From the NCBI RefSeq assembly GCF_019880305.1, contig NZ_CP082301.1, forward strand, positions 868,001 through 932,000: a stretch of DNA of 64,000 bases, given 5' to 3'. Below the pieces are notes generated by a model. It was not told the DNA's origin, made no database searches, and worked only from the letters and a program-made list of their open reading frames with translations. Shown one piece after another: positions 9,584 through 17,987 of the stretch. The position numbers and the translations under genes were made by a program. This DNA is from Streptomyces decoyicus (GTDB lineage Bacteria; Actinomycetota; Actinomycetes; Streptomycetales; Streptomycetaceae). The stretch's first letter is position 1. Each line of letters opens with the position of its first letter.

Positions 9584-10540
9584 TCAGCCGTCATGGGGAA
9601 CGGGAAGTCCGCAGGAGCGTCTGGCTCTGGTCAATTGCTCCTCGGGATCGCCGAATGCACTCCAGGGCATACGCGAGGCATACGGCCCCATGGCCGTGAA
9701 GACTTCCCGCGCTTCGAATTCACGTTTCGCCATGAACAGCGCATGCGCCAGATACGCCAGATCCAGCACCGGCGTGAAACGGTAACCGGCCACCCGCGGA
9801 AGCCAGTTCCGGTAGATACCCATGGCGGTGGCGATCCACTGGGGCTGCTCCCAGGTACGGTCAGCGAGCAGCTCGGACGGGTTGTAGTCCTCGACCAGCG
9901 CCACCAGCGGCAGCAGCCGCAACGGCGAGGTGGCCGGGGCCCGCTGGCTCAGGAACGCGGCAACGTCCCAGCTCGCGCCGGGCGAACCGCCGTAGCGGGT
10001 GAAGAAGAACGACAGGAAGCGGTGGTGCGCCTCGCGGTGCCAGGGGTCGAGCCGGAGGATGTGGGCGAAGAGGTACCAGGGCCCGGCCGGCGCGGTCAGC
10101 AGCCCCTTCGGCGCGGGGTCCTGCGGGCGGTCGAGGCGCGTCAGCGCCAGCTGCGCCACCCAGGGGGTGGGGTCCTTGGGGAGCAGCTTCGCGGCCCGCT
10201 CGCACGCGGACTGCGCTATCCGCGCCAGAGCGCCTTGCCGCCGGTCACCGGCATCGGCCATCCGCAGGGCACGGAGCATCGCCACCCGGGCCCAGAGCAA
10301 CGCGGCCTCGGGGCCCGGCTCCTCGGCCAGCCAGCGCTCCGCCAGGTCCGAGTCGGCCGCCACGGACGCCAGCACCAGGGACCGGTGGGCGCGTACTTCG
10401 AAATCCTCCCGGGCTTCCTTCAGCACCTCGTGCGCGCTCAAGTACCGTCCGGTCCGTACGTCCATACACGCGCGCGCCAGCGCCCGGTCATCGGCAGCCG
10501 GACTCCACACGTACTGCCCCTCGAAAGAGCCGGCCGCCAT
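9584..10540 (-). CDS. Conserved hypothetical TPR-like helical protein
   Basis: A 318-residue soluble, predominantly helical protein with no signal peptide. Repeated amphipathic helix pairs (ARACMDVRTGRYLSAHEVLKE, SLVLASVAADSDLAERWL, FSFFFTRYGGSPGAS) resemble tetratricopeptide-type scaffolds. It looks like the Streptomyces proteins annotated as hypothetical or DUF4034-like, but I am not certain of that family. It is divergent from nothing obvious; the permease start lies 125 nt beyond its stop, so the two may share a transcript. Function unknown. Confidence 0.7.
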   Translation of the reverse strand: MAAGSFEGQYVWSPAADDRALARACMDVRTGRYLSAHEVLKEAREDFEVRAHRSLVLASVAADSDLAERWLAEEPGPEAALLWARVAMLRALRMADAGDRRQGALARIAQSACERAAKLLPKDPTPWVAQLALTRLDRPQDPAPKGLLTAPAGPWYLFAHILRLDPWHREAHHRFLSFFFTRYGGSPGASWDVAAFLSQRAPATSPLRLLPLVALVEDYNPSELLADRTWEQPQWIATAMGIYRNWLPRVAGYRFTPVLDLAYLAHALFMAKREFEAREVFTAMGPYASRMPWSAFGDPEEQLTRARRSCGLPVPHDG

Positions 10541-11578
10541 GGTCCCCTCCCGGTCACGAAGGCGTCATCCCCCACACCGGATTCCAGCTGCGCCGAATTC
10601 AGCCGGATCCCTGTCACCGGTCAAGTGACAGCGGGCCACACCCTACTCACCCTCAACTCATTGCGAAAACAAGTAGCCTGGAATATCTGGTTCCGCACCT
10701 TTTAGCCTCCATGAGATTGAAAAGGAAACAACTTCTGACCCACCTCCCGAACACCTCCAGGTTGCGACTCCGCCCAACACTGCGCATTTATTTGGCATAT
10801 TCACGTGCTCACGGGACCTCCACAACTGGGCATCGCTGCTGATTACCCCTCCGTATCCATCGTTTCCATGGAGGCCGGCGCTTCGGCCACCGGGGCGCCA
10901 CACCCCCGCGACCCCCCGGCGCGACACCCTCGCCCGGAGCGGGCCGACCCCACAACAGCGCACCGCCCTCGGCCAGTTCACGGACGTTTTCCAGCCATGC
11001 CGGTCGGGTCCCGGCGCAGAGCCCGGACGAGCGGGCGCGCCACCCGCGGCGACCGCACCCGTGCCCCCCGAGGGACGCGACGCGCTCCGTGCGGCCGCCC
11101 CCTCCCCACCGGCGAGGCCTTCACCGCCCCGCCCCAGCACCGCGGGCACCCGAACCGACAACATTCAATGAATTCTCGAAGCCCTTGCCGCGGGAAACGA
11201 CGACCCGCCCCGACCCAACAGGCCGATCCGCCACCGGAGTCGACGACGTCAAAACATGAAATCGGCTCAAGAGCAACCGAATTAGCGGATGCTACTTTCC
11301 GGAACCGCGCGATCACATGTAGCGTTCGTCTGGACCGGAGGCCGTGACTTCACACCACGTCACGGCTGGGTACGGGCATGGGCGCGAGCGTTCTTGCGGT
11401 ACGAGCGGAGCGATCGCCCCCGATGGACGCACCTGCACCACAAGTGCTTGGGCGCCATCCCGCCTCACCACCACCGCACTGCGCCGCGCTCGCTGCGCAG
11501 CACTCAGCACCCTTGAACGTCGAGCACCGCCATGTCTGTCCGTACACGCCTGCTTTGCAAGAGGAATGGGCCCAGATC
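10541..11578. other. Long intergenic region upstream of the winged-helix regulator
   Basis: About 1 kb without a convincing gene. Positions 10620-10850 are unusually AT-rich for this chromosome, and the open frames here lack ribosome sites and family resemblance. GCCGTGAC (11341-11348) and GTCACGGC (11359-11366) form a perfect inverted repeat with a 10-bp spacer, a possible operator. The long leader probably carries promoters for the flanking divergent genes. Confidence 0.5.
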
Positions 11579-12118
11579 ATGTTTATGAACTCCTCGACGA
11601 CCCCGCTTGCGTTGCGTCCGGACGCCGATGTCGTCCGGCCGCTCATAGCCGGGCCCGGCGAAGGGCCACCCCTGGCGGTCGACCGGCTACCCGACGGCAA
11701 GTGGCAGTTGACCCTGCACGACCTGGAACCCGTATCGGTGCACCGGCTGCCGTCCGACGAGGTCCACATCATCCTGGCGCCGGCCGGCGAGGAATCGTCC
11801 CGCCCCGCGGAGCCGACGGCCGGCCAGTCCCGGCCGGAGCAGATCCGTATCGATACCGCGGCCCGGACGGTCTTCATCAGAGGCCGCCAACTCGATCTGC
11901 CACGGCTGGAATTCGATCTGCTGGCCCACCTCGTACTGCATCCCCAGCGCGCCTTCACCCGGGAACAGCTGATGGCCGCGGTCTGGCCCAGCTGCCAGTC
12001 CAGCACCCGCACCGTCGATGTTCACATCGCGCGTCTGCGCCGACGCCTGGGGCCCGGCCTGCGCGACTCCATCAGCACCGTCTTCGGCATCGGATACAAG
12101 TACCTGCCGGCCCCGTGA
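11579..12118 (+). CDS. OmpR/PhoB-type winged-helix DNA-binding regulator
   Basis: A 179-residue transcription factor whose C-terminal 95 residues are a Trans_reg_C winged helix: LDLPRLEFDLLAHLVLHPQRA, FTREQLMAAVWP, then the recognition helix TRTVDVHIARLRRRLG and wing GIGYKYLP. The N-terminal 80 residues are not a receiver domain: no phospho-acceptor aspartate pattern is visible. It is therefore an orphan, possibly ligand-responsive regulator. Two ATGs 6 nt apart compete for the start; GAGGA lies upstream. It converges with the hypX-like gene and is the likely local regulator of the GCIS-repeat locus (inference from position). Confidence 0.82.
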   Translation: MFMNSSTTPLALRPDADVVRPLIAGPGEGPPLAVDRLPDGKWQLTLHDLEPVSVHRLPSDEVHIILAPAGEESSRPAEPTAGQSRPEQIRIDTAARTVFIRGRQLDLPRLEFDLLAHLVLHPQRAFTREQLMAAVWPSCQSSTRTVDVHIARLRRRLGPGLRDSISTVFGIGYKYLPAP

Positions 12119-12192
12119 AGACCCGCGCCGGCGGTTGACGCGCAGCCCCGCTTGACGCCGGGCCGCGGCGGACGCACGCACAGCGGGCCGGT

Positions 12193-12217
12193 GGCCGGCG
12201 GACGTCGGCCGCCGGCC
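12193..12217. terminator. Hairpin between regulator and hypX-like gene
   Basis: GGCCGGCGG pairs perfectly with CCGCCGGCC over a 7-nt loop. It lies between the stops of two converging genes. Confidence 0.6.
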
Positions 12218-12284
12218 CCGGGCGGCGGGAGGCTTCGTCCCACCGGCCGTTCCGCCGCTCACCGGGGGGGCGGGGCAGCGCTCC

Positions 12285-13997
12285 TCATGCCCCGACGGGC
12301 GGGGAGTTCAGGTGCGAGGGGGTGGCGGCCGCGGGTTCCTTGCGTACGAAGGCCCGGCGCAGGGCGTGATAGGGCTCGTCCGGGTCGAAGAAGATGCGGT
12401 GCATCCGGTCCAGTTCGTGCTCCCGGTAAGCGGCGAGCGGCCGCTCCGCCTCGTCGCGTTCCCGGGCGGCCTTCTTCGTGGCGATACGGGCCTGGGTCGC
12501 GGGCGCCGACGCCAGCCGGGCCGCGAGCCGGCCGGTCTGCGCGGCGAAGTCCTGCGCGGGGCAGTCGATGATCCGGTCGACCAGGCCGAGCCGCGCACCT
12601 GCCGCCGCGGTCATCGGCAGGGCGCGGGCGGTGAGCTGCCCGGCCACCTCAGGGCCTGCCCGGCCGGGCAGCGTATAGGTCCAGTACTCCGAACCGTAGA
12701 GCCCCATCAGCCGGTAGTGGGGGTTGAGCACCACGGCCGAGCGGCACCACACCTCGTCGGCGGCGAGGGCCAGCATCGCCCCGCCCGCCGCGGCGTTGCC
12801 GCCGAGCGCGGCGACCACCAGCCGGTCGGTGGTGGTCAGGACGGCATGTACCAGGTCGTCCATGGCGTTGATGTTGGCCCAGGACTCCTCGGCGGGGTCG
12901 GCTGCGGCCTCGATGACATGGAGGTGGATGCCGTTGGAGAAGAAGTCCCGGCGTCCGCCGAGGACCAGCACGGAGGTCGGCCGGGCGCAGGCGTGGCGGT
13001 AGGCGGCGAGCAGGCGGCGGCAGTGGCCGGTGCTCATCGCGCCGCCGGGGAAGGAGAACTCCAGGAAGCCGGCCGCCCCGTCCTCGCGGTAGCGGATGTC
13101 GCTCCAGGTACGGGGGCCGTCGTCGCCGGGGCCGAGCGGGGCGGGGAGCTCGGGGAGCGGCGGGAGACGGTTGCCCAGCGCCAGCGTGGCGGGCAGCTTG
13201 AGGGTGCCGGGCTCCCCCGGTGCGCGGGGCGGCCGCAGTTCCGGGATCCATACCGCGCCGTCGGCCGTCGCCCGGCAGATCGCGCCACACCGGGTGGCGA
13301 GCAGCTCGCCCGGACGGCCCGTGAGGGTGTCCTCGGGGTGGCCTCCGTGCAAATGCCAGATGTCACCGAGGAGTTCATCGCGTACGCCGGGCTGCGAGTC
13401 GGCGGCGCGCAGCTTGCGTACGACGGTGTCGGTGGGGTCGGACCGCCAGTCGATCCGGCGCAGTTCCTGGCGGAAGGGCGGCCGGGGCCGGCCGGTCCTC
13501 GCGGCGTCGGGCAGGGTGGTCTGCGGCTGCGGGCGGTGGGTGCCGGACGCCACGCGCGCGACGGCCGACAGAACGGCCTCGACCGCGGCATCGGCGATCT
13601 CGTTGCGGTACAGGTCGGACTTGCCCACCTCGGGGACGGGGCAGTCGGCCGCGGCCCAGATGTCACCGGCGTCCATCTCGTCGTTGGCCTGGAGGACCGT
13701 GACCCCCCACCGCTCGGCGCCCAGATGCACGGCCCAGTCGACCGAGGACGGGCCACGGTCACCGACGGGGCCGGGGTGCACGATCAGGCAGGTGCGGGCG
13801 GACCACACCTCGCGGGGCACGGCCGTCTTGAGCATCGGCGCCACGATCAGGTCGGGGGAATGACGGCGTACGACCTCCGGGAGCGGCGTCTCCCGCGTCA
13901 CCAGCTCCACGCTCAGGTGGTGCCCTCGTTCACCGAGTTCGGCGTACACGCGCTGCGTCAGGCTGTTGAACGCGCCGGCGATGAGCAGAATGCGCAC
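12285..13997 (-). CDS. HypX/HoxX-like two-domain protein: formyltransferase fold plus crotonase fold
   Basis: A 570-residue fusion. Residues 1-165 form a formyl-transferase-type domain with the HypX signature HPGPVGDRGPSSVDWA (from His74), a linker domain (about 180-270) follows, and residues 290-500 are an enoyl-CoA hydratase/isomerase fold (LEFSFPGGAMSTGHCRRLLAA, VLVLGGRRDFFSNGIHL, LGGNAAAGGAMLALAADEVW). HypX moves a formyl group from N10-formyl-tetrahydrofolate to CoA and decarbonylates it to CO for [NiFe]-hydrogenase ligands. No hydrogenase or hyp gene lies in the window, so the role here is open. The GTG start has GGGGAGT upstream. It is divergent from the GCIS-repeat peptide gene, with 376 bp between them. 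Confidence 0.88.
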   Translation of the reverse strand: MRILLIAGAFNSLTQRVYAELGERGHHLSVELVTRETPLPEVVRRHSPDLIVAPMLKTAVPREVWSARTCLIVHPGPVGDRGPSSVDWAVHLGAERWGVTVLQANDEMDAGDIWAAADCPVPEVGKSDLYRNEIADAAVEAVLSAVARVASGTHRPQPQTTLPDAARTGRPRPPFRQELRRIDWRSDPTDTVVRKLRAADSQPGVRDELLGDIWHLHGGHPEDTLTGRPGELLATRCGAICRATADGAVWIPELRPPRAPGEPGTLKLPATLALGNRLPPLPELPAPLGPGDDGPRTWSDIRYREDGAAGFLEFSFPGGAMSTGHCRRLLAAYRHACARPTSVLVLGGRRDFFSNGIHLHVIEAAADPAEESWANINAMDDLVHAVLTTTDRLVVAALGGNAAAGGAMLALAADEVWCRSAVVLNPHYRLMGLYGSEYWTYTLPGRAGPEVAGQLTARALPMTAAAGARLGLVDRIIDCPAQDFAAQTGRLAARLASAPATQARIATKKAARERDEAERPLAAYREHELDRMHRIFFDPDEPYHALRRAFVRKEPAAATPSHLNSPPVGA

Positions 13998-14271
13998 AGC
14001 GGACTCCCCAGGAGCTCGGACCGGTCAGCGGGTAACTGGTCGCGATCGTCCCCCACGGGCTGCCGCCCGGCTCCGGAGCCGCGCTACGGGTCACCCGATC
14101 GACGGCCGCCGGGCGGCGCAATGGGGCGCCGGCAGACCGGCCCGCCCGTGCTCCCTCCGACCGCTCCACCTGACGGGTCGTCATTTGGTTCCGGAGGGAG
14201 ATCATCTCGTCGGGATCCCGCCAAAGTTGGCGCGCCGGGCACACTTCCCGAGACGGCGACATTGCCCTTAA

Positions 14272-14301
14272 TTGACATTCACTTGGTCATACTTTTACCT
14301 T
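14272..14301 (+). promoter_or_regulatory. Probable housekeeping promoter of the GCIS-repeat peptide gene
   Basis: TTGACA (14272-14277) is a perfect -35 hexamer and TACCTT (14296-14301) fits TAnnnT at 18-bp spacing, inside the only AT-rich patch of the divergent intergenic region. Transcription would start near 14308, leaving a leader of about 66 nt before the peptide ATG. The remaining 13998-14271 presumably holds the hypX-like promoter. Confidence 0.6.
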
Positions 14302-14373
14302 CAGTGCTGTGGCATCAGCGCAGGTCAGCGCCGTATGCCCAGTTCTTCTTCCGCACTCTCATCGGAGGTTCCC

Positions 14374-14529
14374 ATGGAGCAGCTCATCAAGAAGATGGCC
14401 CAGGACCACGTCTGGCAGAACTGGCTCGCGGCCAACTCCGCCCAGCAGGCGGCGAAGAACGGCTGCATCAGCGCGGCGCCGAAGGCGGGCTGCATCAGCG
14501 CCGCGCCCAAGGCCGGCTGTATCTCCTGA
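14374..14529 (+). CDS. Putative multicore RiPP precursor with three Gly-Cys-Ile-Ser repeats
   Basis: A 51-residue peptide; the ATG is 5 nt after GGAGG. The first about 28 residues (MEQLIKKMAQDHVWQNWLA, then a Gln/Ala/Asn stretch) form a probable amphipathic leader helix. The rest is GCISAAPKA, GCISAAPKA and a terminal GCIS, i.e. a 9-residue repeat ending with the stop codon. At the DNA level the 27-bp units differ only at synonymous positions, which argues that the peptide repeat is kept by selection. A dedicated promoter, a strong hairpin after it and downstream adenylating-enzyme and exporter genes fit a ribosomal natural-product precursor or a secreted peptide signal. No lanthionine, YcaO, radical-SAM or lasso enzyme is adjacent. 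Confidence 0.75.
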   Translation: MEQLIKKMAQDHVWQNWLAANSAQQAAKNGCISAAPKAGCISAAPKAGCIS

Positions 14530-14551
14530 CCCTCGCACCCTCAGGGGCCCC

Positions 14552-14596
14552 GAGCGGGCGGGCGGCGCACACCACGATCGGGCCGCCCGCCCGCTC
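14552..14596 (+). terminator. Strong stem-loop between peptide gene and adenylating-enzyme gene
   Basis: A 15-bp perfect stem, GAGCGGGCGGGCGGC with GCCGCCCGCCCGCTC, closes a 15-nt loop 22 nt after the peptide stop. It is likely a partial terminator or RNA-stabilising structure raising the peptide:enzyme mRNA ratio (inference). Confidence 0.75.
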
Positions 14597-14674
14597 CCGG
14601 GCACCGGCCCGTCCCGGGCACCGCTCCCCGAATTCCCTTGTGGGCACCGCATTCCGAGCAAGGACGAGGATTCC

Positions 14675-15913
14675 ATGGATGGTCAGCCGACCGCCGAGGT
14701 CATCGAGCAGATCCGCGACATTCCGATCTACCGCGAGTCGCTGGCGAAGGGCCACTTCCCCCTGCTCGACAAGCCGGAGATCGCGCGCGGCTTCCCCGAC
14801 AACTGGATGACGCCCCGGCTGGCCGCGGCGCTGGAGAACGGCGAAGCCGAGTTCGTGCTCTCCACCGGCACCCATCACGCCCGGATGCAGATCATCCGGC
14901 CCCCGTATTTCCTGCTGCACTCCTACTACCGGCTGTGGCGCGAACACCCCGATATCGCAGACACCTGGGAATCGGGCTGCCGGCGGGTCTCGCTGACCAC
15001 GGTGCTGGCGACGGAACATGTGGCCCGGGTCAATGCCGCACGGCGCGGTACCGTGCCGGCGCCGGTGCCCGCCCCCGAGGACCGGCAGCTCGATGCGCGT
15101 ACCTGCTATCTCAATCTGCGGCTGGACCCGGCGCTGTGGGAGCGCGACGAGGTGGCACGGATGCTCCAGGAGATCCGGGCCGCCGCGCGGACGCACCCGC
15201 GCGGCTGGTACCACCTCGACTGCTCCGGATATCACCTGGCGCATCTGCTGCGGAAGGTCGGCGAATGGGGGCTGTGGGACGGCTTCCCGCCGCCCGCCAG
15301 CATCATCCACGCCTACGAATACACCCCGGTGAACGTCCGGCGTTTTCTGCACCAGCACTTCGCCTGCCCGGTCATCGACCTGTTCGGCAGCACCGAGCTC
15401 GGCTATCTCTACTTCAGCGACCGCCGCGGCACCTACTGGCCGCATCTCGACAAGATGAGCGTCGAACTCCACCCGGTCACCGCAGGGAGCACGATCTACC
15501 AGCTGATCGTCACGAGTGTGCGCAATCCCTATATGCCGCTGGTGCGGTACCGCTCGGGTGACTGTGTGCGCACTCTGGACGGGACGCCGGACCCCGGCAA
15601 GATCTCCCAATTCTGCGGGCGGGTAAAGGAATTGCTCAGCACTCCGCACGGGCCCGTCGCACAGGGCGACCTCGACCGGTGCATCGGTGAGACGTCCTCG
15701 CAGGTCTTTGTGTACCAGTTGCGGCTGACCGGCGATTCCGAGGCGCAGCTGGTGTACACGACGTTCCACGGCGCACCCGTCGAACCCGCGGAGGCCGCGG
15801 CGCTGGAGGAAAGCATCGGCGAACTGACCGGGCGACGCTGCCGGCTCGCACACCGTGCGCACATCCCCATCGGGAAGTCGGGAAAGTACGCCTGGCTCAC
15901 GAGCGAGACCTGA
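14675..15913 (+). CDS. PaaK/CapK-like adenylate-forming enzyme
   Basis: A 412-residue ANL-superfamily protein close to phenylacetate-CoA ligase/CapK relatives. Core motifs are visible: phosphate-binding loop FVLSTGTHHARMQ, A5-like DLFGSTELGYLYF, A7-like PLVRYRSGDCVR, hinge FCGRVKELL, and a C-terminal catalytic-lysine segment IPIGKSGKYAW. It should activate a carboxylate as an acyl-AMP, then pass it to CoA, an amine or another nucleophile. The acceptor or donor could be the adjacent Cys-repeat peptide or a small acid attached to it; this is inference. The ATG follows GAGGA. It starts a run of three same-strand genes after the peptide gene. Confidence 0.85.
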   Translation: MDGQPTAEVIEQIRDIPIYRESLAKGHFPLLDKPEIARGFPDNWMTPRLAAALENGEAEFVLSTGTHHARMQIIRPPYFLLHSYYRLWREHPDIADTWESGCRRVSLTTVLATEHVARVNAARRGTVPAPVPAPEDRQLDARTCYLNLRLDPALWERDEVARMLQEIRAAARTHPRGWYHLDCSGYHLAHLLRKVGEWGLWDGFPPPASIIHAYEYTPVNVRRFLHQHFACPVIDLFGSTELGYLYFSDRRGTYWPHLDKMSVELHPVTAGSTIYQLIVTSVRNPYMPLVRYRSGDCVRTLDGTPDPGKISQFCGRVKELLSTPHGPVAQGDLDRCIGETSSQVFVYQLRLTGDSEAQLVYTTFHGAPVEPAEAAALEESIGELTGRRCRLAHRAHIPIGKSGKYAWLTSET

Positions 15914-15988
15914 TCCACCCGGGCACCCGGCCGACCCACCGGGCACCCCGACCCACCCGGACATCTGCTCCCCCCGGACAGGAGAGGC

Positions 15989-16498
15989 ATGACCACCCCG
16001 CCTCGGATATCCCCCGACGATCTCAAGAACCTGCTCGGTGACGCGCTGTACACCGAGGTGGTGACGCACTTCGACGACAAGAGCGCCGCGCCACGCGATT
16101 TCGTGGAGCGCCAGGTCACCGAGTGTCTGCGTTATCTCCATCTCGTCTCCCGGCACCACGACCGGCTCGGCGGCCTGTTCCTGCCGGTCGAACAGGACAT
16201 CGACGAGATCTGGCACTACCTCATCCTCCAGACCCGCGAATACCGGGCGTTGTGCGAGGAGCGGCTGCCGGGGCGCTTCTTCATCGAACACCGCAGCATC
16301 GCCTACGAGGACTACCAGCAGGAGCCGGGCCGCGAGCAGGCGCTCGAAGAGGCGCTGCGCTGGATTCCGCTGTACTGCGAGGAATTCGGCCCGTTCGACG
16401 AGGGTGCGCTGCCGCACTGGACCATGGTGCGGTTCCTCCATGAGCAGATGGGGCTGTCGCTCGCGGATATCGCGGCGCTGGAACCGGTGGCGGCCTGA
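15989..16498 (+). CDS. GRDP-like (glycine-rich-domain-protein-like) small protein
   Basis: A 169-residue soluble protein. The segment QDIDEIWHYLILQTREYRALC and the following FFIEHRS match the DxxWHxHIL...Y..FC...H pattern of the bacterial GRDP-like/DUF1399-like family, whose biochemical role is not established; the conserved Trp-His and Cys/His could bind metal. Its ATG follows ACAGGAG. It lies 75 nt after the adenylating enzyme and 39 nt before the exporter, so it is very probably part of the same operon. Family call is moderate, function unknown. Confidence 0.72.
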   Translation: MTTPPRISPDDLKNLLGDALYTEVVTHFDDKSAAPRDFVERQVTECLRYLHLVSRHHDRLGGLFLPVEQDIDEIWHYLILQTREYRALCEERLPGRFFIEHRSIAYEDYQQEPGREQALEEALRWIPLYCEEFGPFDEGALPHWTMVRFLHEQMGLSLADIAALEPVAA

Positions 16499-16537
16499 AG
16501 GCTCAGCGATCGATACCGGCTCGGAGGAAAAGGAATC

Positions 16538-17845
16538 ATGACGGCTCGGAACGCTGCCCAGGCCATCCACGAGGTGCCGGAACAGCGGCGGATTCTGGCC
16601 GTCCTGGTCTTCTCCCAGATCCTCAGCGGCGCGGGCCTGGCCGCGGGAATCACCGTCGGCGCGCTGCTCGCCGAGGACATGCTCGGCTCGACCGGTCTGG
16701 CGGGCGTGCCCAGTGCGCTGTTCACCGCCGGTGCCGCGCTCGGGGCCGTCGGCATCGGCCAGATCTGCCGGCGCCACGGCCGGCGCCCCGGTCTTGCGCT
16801 CGGGTACGCCGTCGGGGCGCTCGGCAGCCTCGGGGTCGTGGTGGCGGCCGCCCTCGGCAGTGCGGTACTGCTGTTCGGGTCCCTGCTGGTCTACGGCGCC
16901 GGCACCTCGACCAATCTGATGGCACGCTACGCGGGTGCGGATCTGGCCTCGCCCGCGCGACGCGGGCGGGCGGTGAGCACCGTGCTCTTCGCCACCACGC
17001 TCGGCGCGGTGATCGGCCCCAATCTGGTGACCCTTACGGGAGAGGTCGCACACTCCTGGGGCATCCCCCGGCTCGCCGGGCCGTTTCTGCTGGCCGTCGC
17101 CGCGTTCGGGGCTGCCGCGGTGGCACTGGCCGTGCTGCTGCGGCCCGATCCGCTGCGGCTGGCCGAGAAGCTGGCCGCGGCGCAGGCCGTGGTGGCGGCC
17201 GGGAGCACGGCGGGCGAGGCCGACGGCCGCCCGGACGCACGACCGGACCGGCGCGGGGTGGTCACCGGCACCACGATCATGATCATCACCCAGCTCGTGA
17301 TGATCGCGATCATGACGATGACGCCCGTCCACATGCAGGCACACGGCCATGGCACCCAGGCGTCCGGCCTGGTCATCGCCCTCCATGTCGGAGCGATGTT
17401 CCTGCCCTCCCCGCTCACCGGGCTGCTGGTCGACCGGATCGGCAGGCGGTGGATCGCCGGCGCGTCCGGTCCGGTCCTGCTGGCCGCCGGGGTCGTCGCC
17501 GCCCTGGCGCCCCCGCACTCCGTTGCCGCGCTCGCCACGGCACTGGTGCTGCTCGGCATCGGCTGGAACTTCGGGCTGGTCAGCGGCACCGCCCTGGTCA
17601 CCGACGCACTGCCGCCCGCCCGTCGCGCGTCGGCGCAGGGCCTGGTGGACGTCGGCATCGCCCTCGCGGGTGCCACCGGGGGCATGGCCTCGGGTCTCGT
17701 CGTCGTCCTGGGCGGCTACCCGACGCTGGCGCTGGCCGGCGGGATTCTCGCGCTGGCGGTCCTCCCCGTCCTCGCCTGGGCGGTCCGCCGCCCCGCGCAC
17801 ACCACCACCGCCACCGCGGCCCGTACGGAAACGGAACAGACGTGA
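16538..17845 (+). CDS. MFS transporter, probable exporter
   Basis: A 435-residue major-facilitator protein with about 12 membrane helices in two halves joined by a polar loop (AGEADGRPDARPDRRG). The loop-2 motif reads [16 protein letters not shown] and its repeat LLVDRIGRRWIAG; the TLGAVIGPNLV segment resembles motif C of drug-proton antiporters. This suggests efflux of a small molecule or peptide product. An ATG after CGGAGGAAAAGG is a strong start. As last gene of the GCIS-repeat locus it is the natural candidate for product export or self-protection (inference from context). Confidence 0.88.
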   Translation: MTARNAAQAIHEVPEQRRILAVLVFSQILSGAGLAAGITVGALLAEDMLGSTGLAGVPSALFTAGAALGAVGIGQICRRHGRRPGLALGYAVGALGSLGVVVAAALGSAVLLFGSLLVYGAGTSTNLMARYAGADLASPARRGRAVSTVLFATTLGAVIGPNLVTLTGEVAHSWGIPRLAGPFLLAVAAFGAAAVALAVLLRPDPLRLAEKLAAAQAVVAAGSTAGEADGRPDARPDRRGVVTGTTIMIITQLVMIAIMTMTPVHMQAHGHGTQASGLVIALHVGAMFLPSPLTGLLVDRIGRRWIAGASGPVLLAAGVVAALAPPHSVAALATALVLLGIGWNFGLVSGTALVTDALPPARRASAQGLVDVGIALAGATGGMASGLVVVLGGYPTLALAGGILALAVLPVLAWAVRRPAHTTTATAARTETEQT

Positions 17846-17870
17846 ACGTCCGTTCGCACAACGGACGTTC
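17844..17870 (+). terminator. Terminator of the GCIS-repeat operon
   Basis: GAACGTCCGTT and AACGGACGTTC form a perfect 11-bp stem with a CGCAC loop overlapping the MFS stop codon, marking the end of the transcript. Confidence 0.75.
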
Positions 17871-17987
17871 CCGGCATCCTTTGAAGGAAATCTTGAAACT
17901 TGGCGTCATTTCTCGTTATCACGCCCGAAACCTGGGTGCTGCACTGTGAGGGCAGAGTGGAATCGTGTGGACGACCCACGGGGGACG

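Noticed and set aside
10541..11578. Possible small genes in the 1-kb gap
   Set aside because: Open frames here have no ribosome sites, no codon-position bias and cross AT-rich sequence.
14272..14529. Longer form of the GCIS peptide starting at an upstream ATG
   Set aside because: That ATG lies inside the -35/-10 region and has no ribosome site; the internal ATG has GGAGG 5 nt upstream.
14495..17800. Antisense open frame of about 1100 codons across the GCIS-repeat operon
   Set aside because: Composition-driven absence of stops; no domain. The opposite strand carries motifs of an adenylating enzyme and a transporter.
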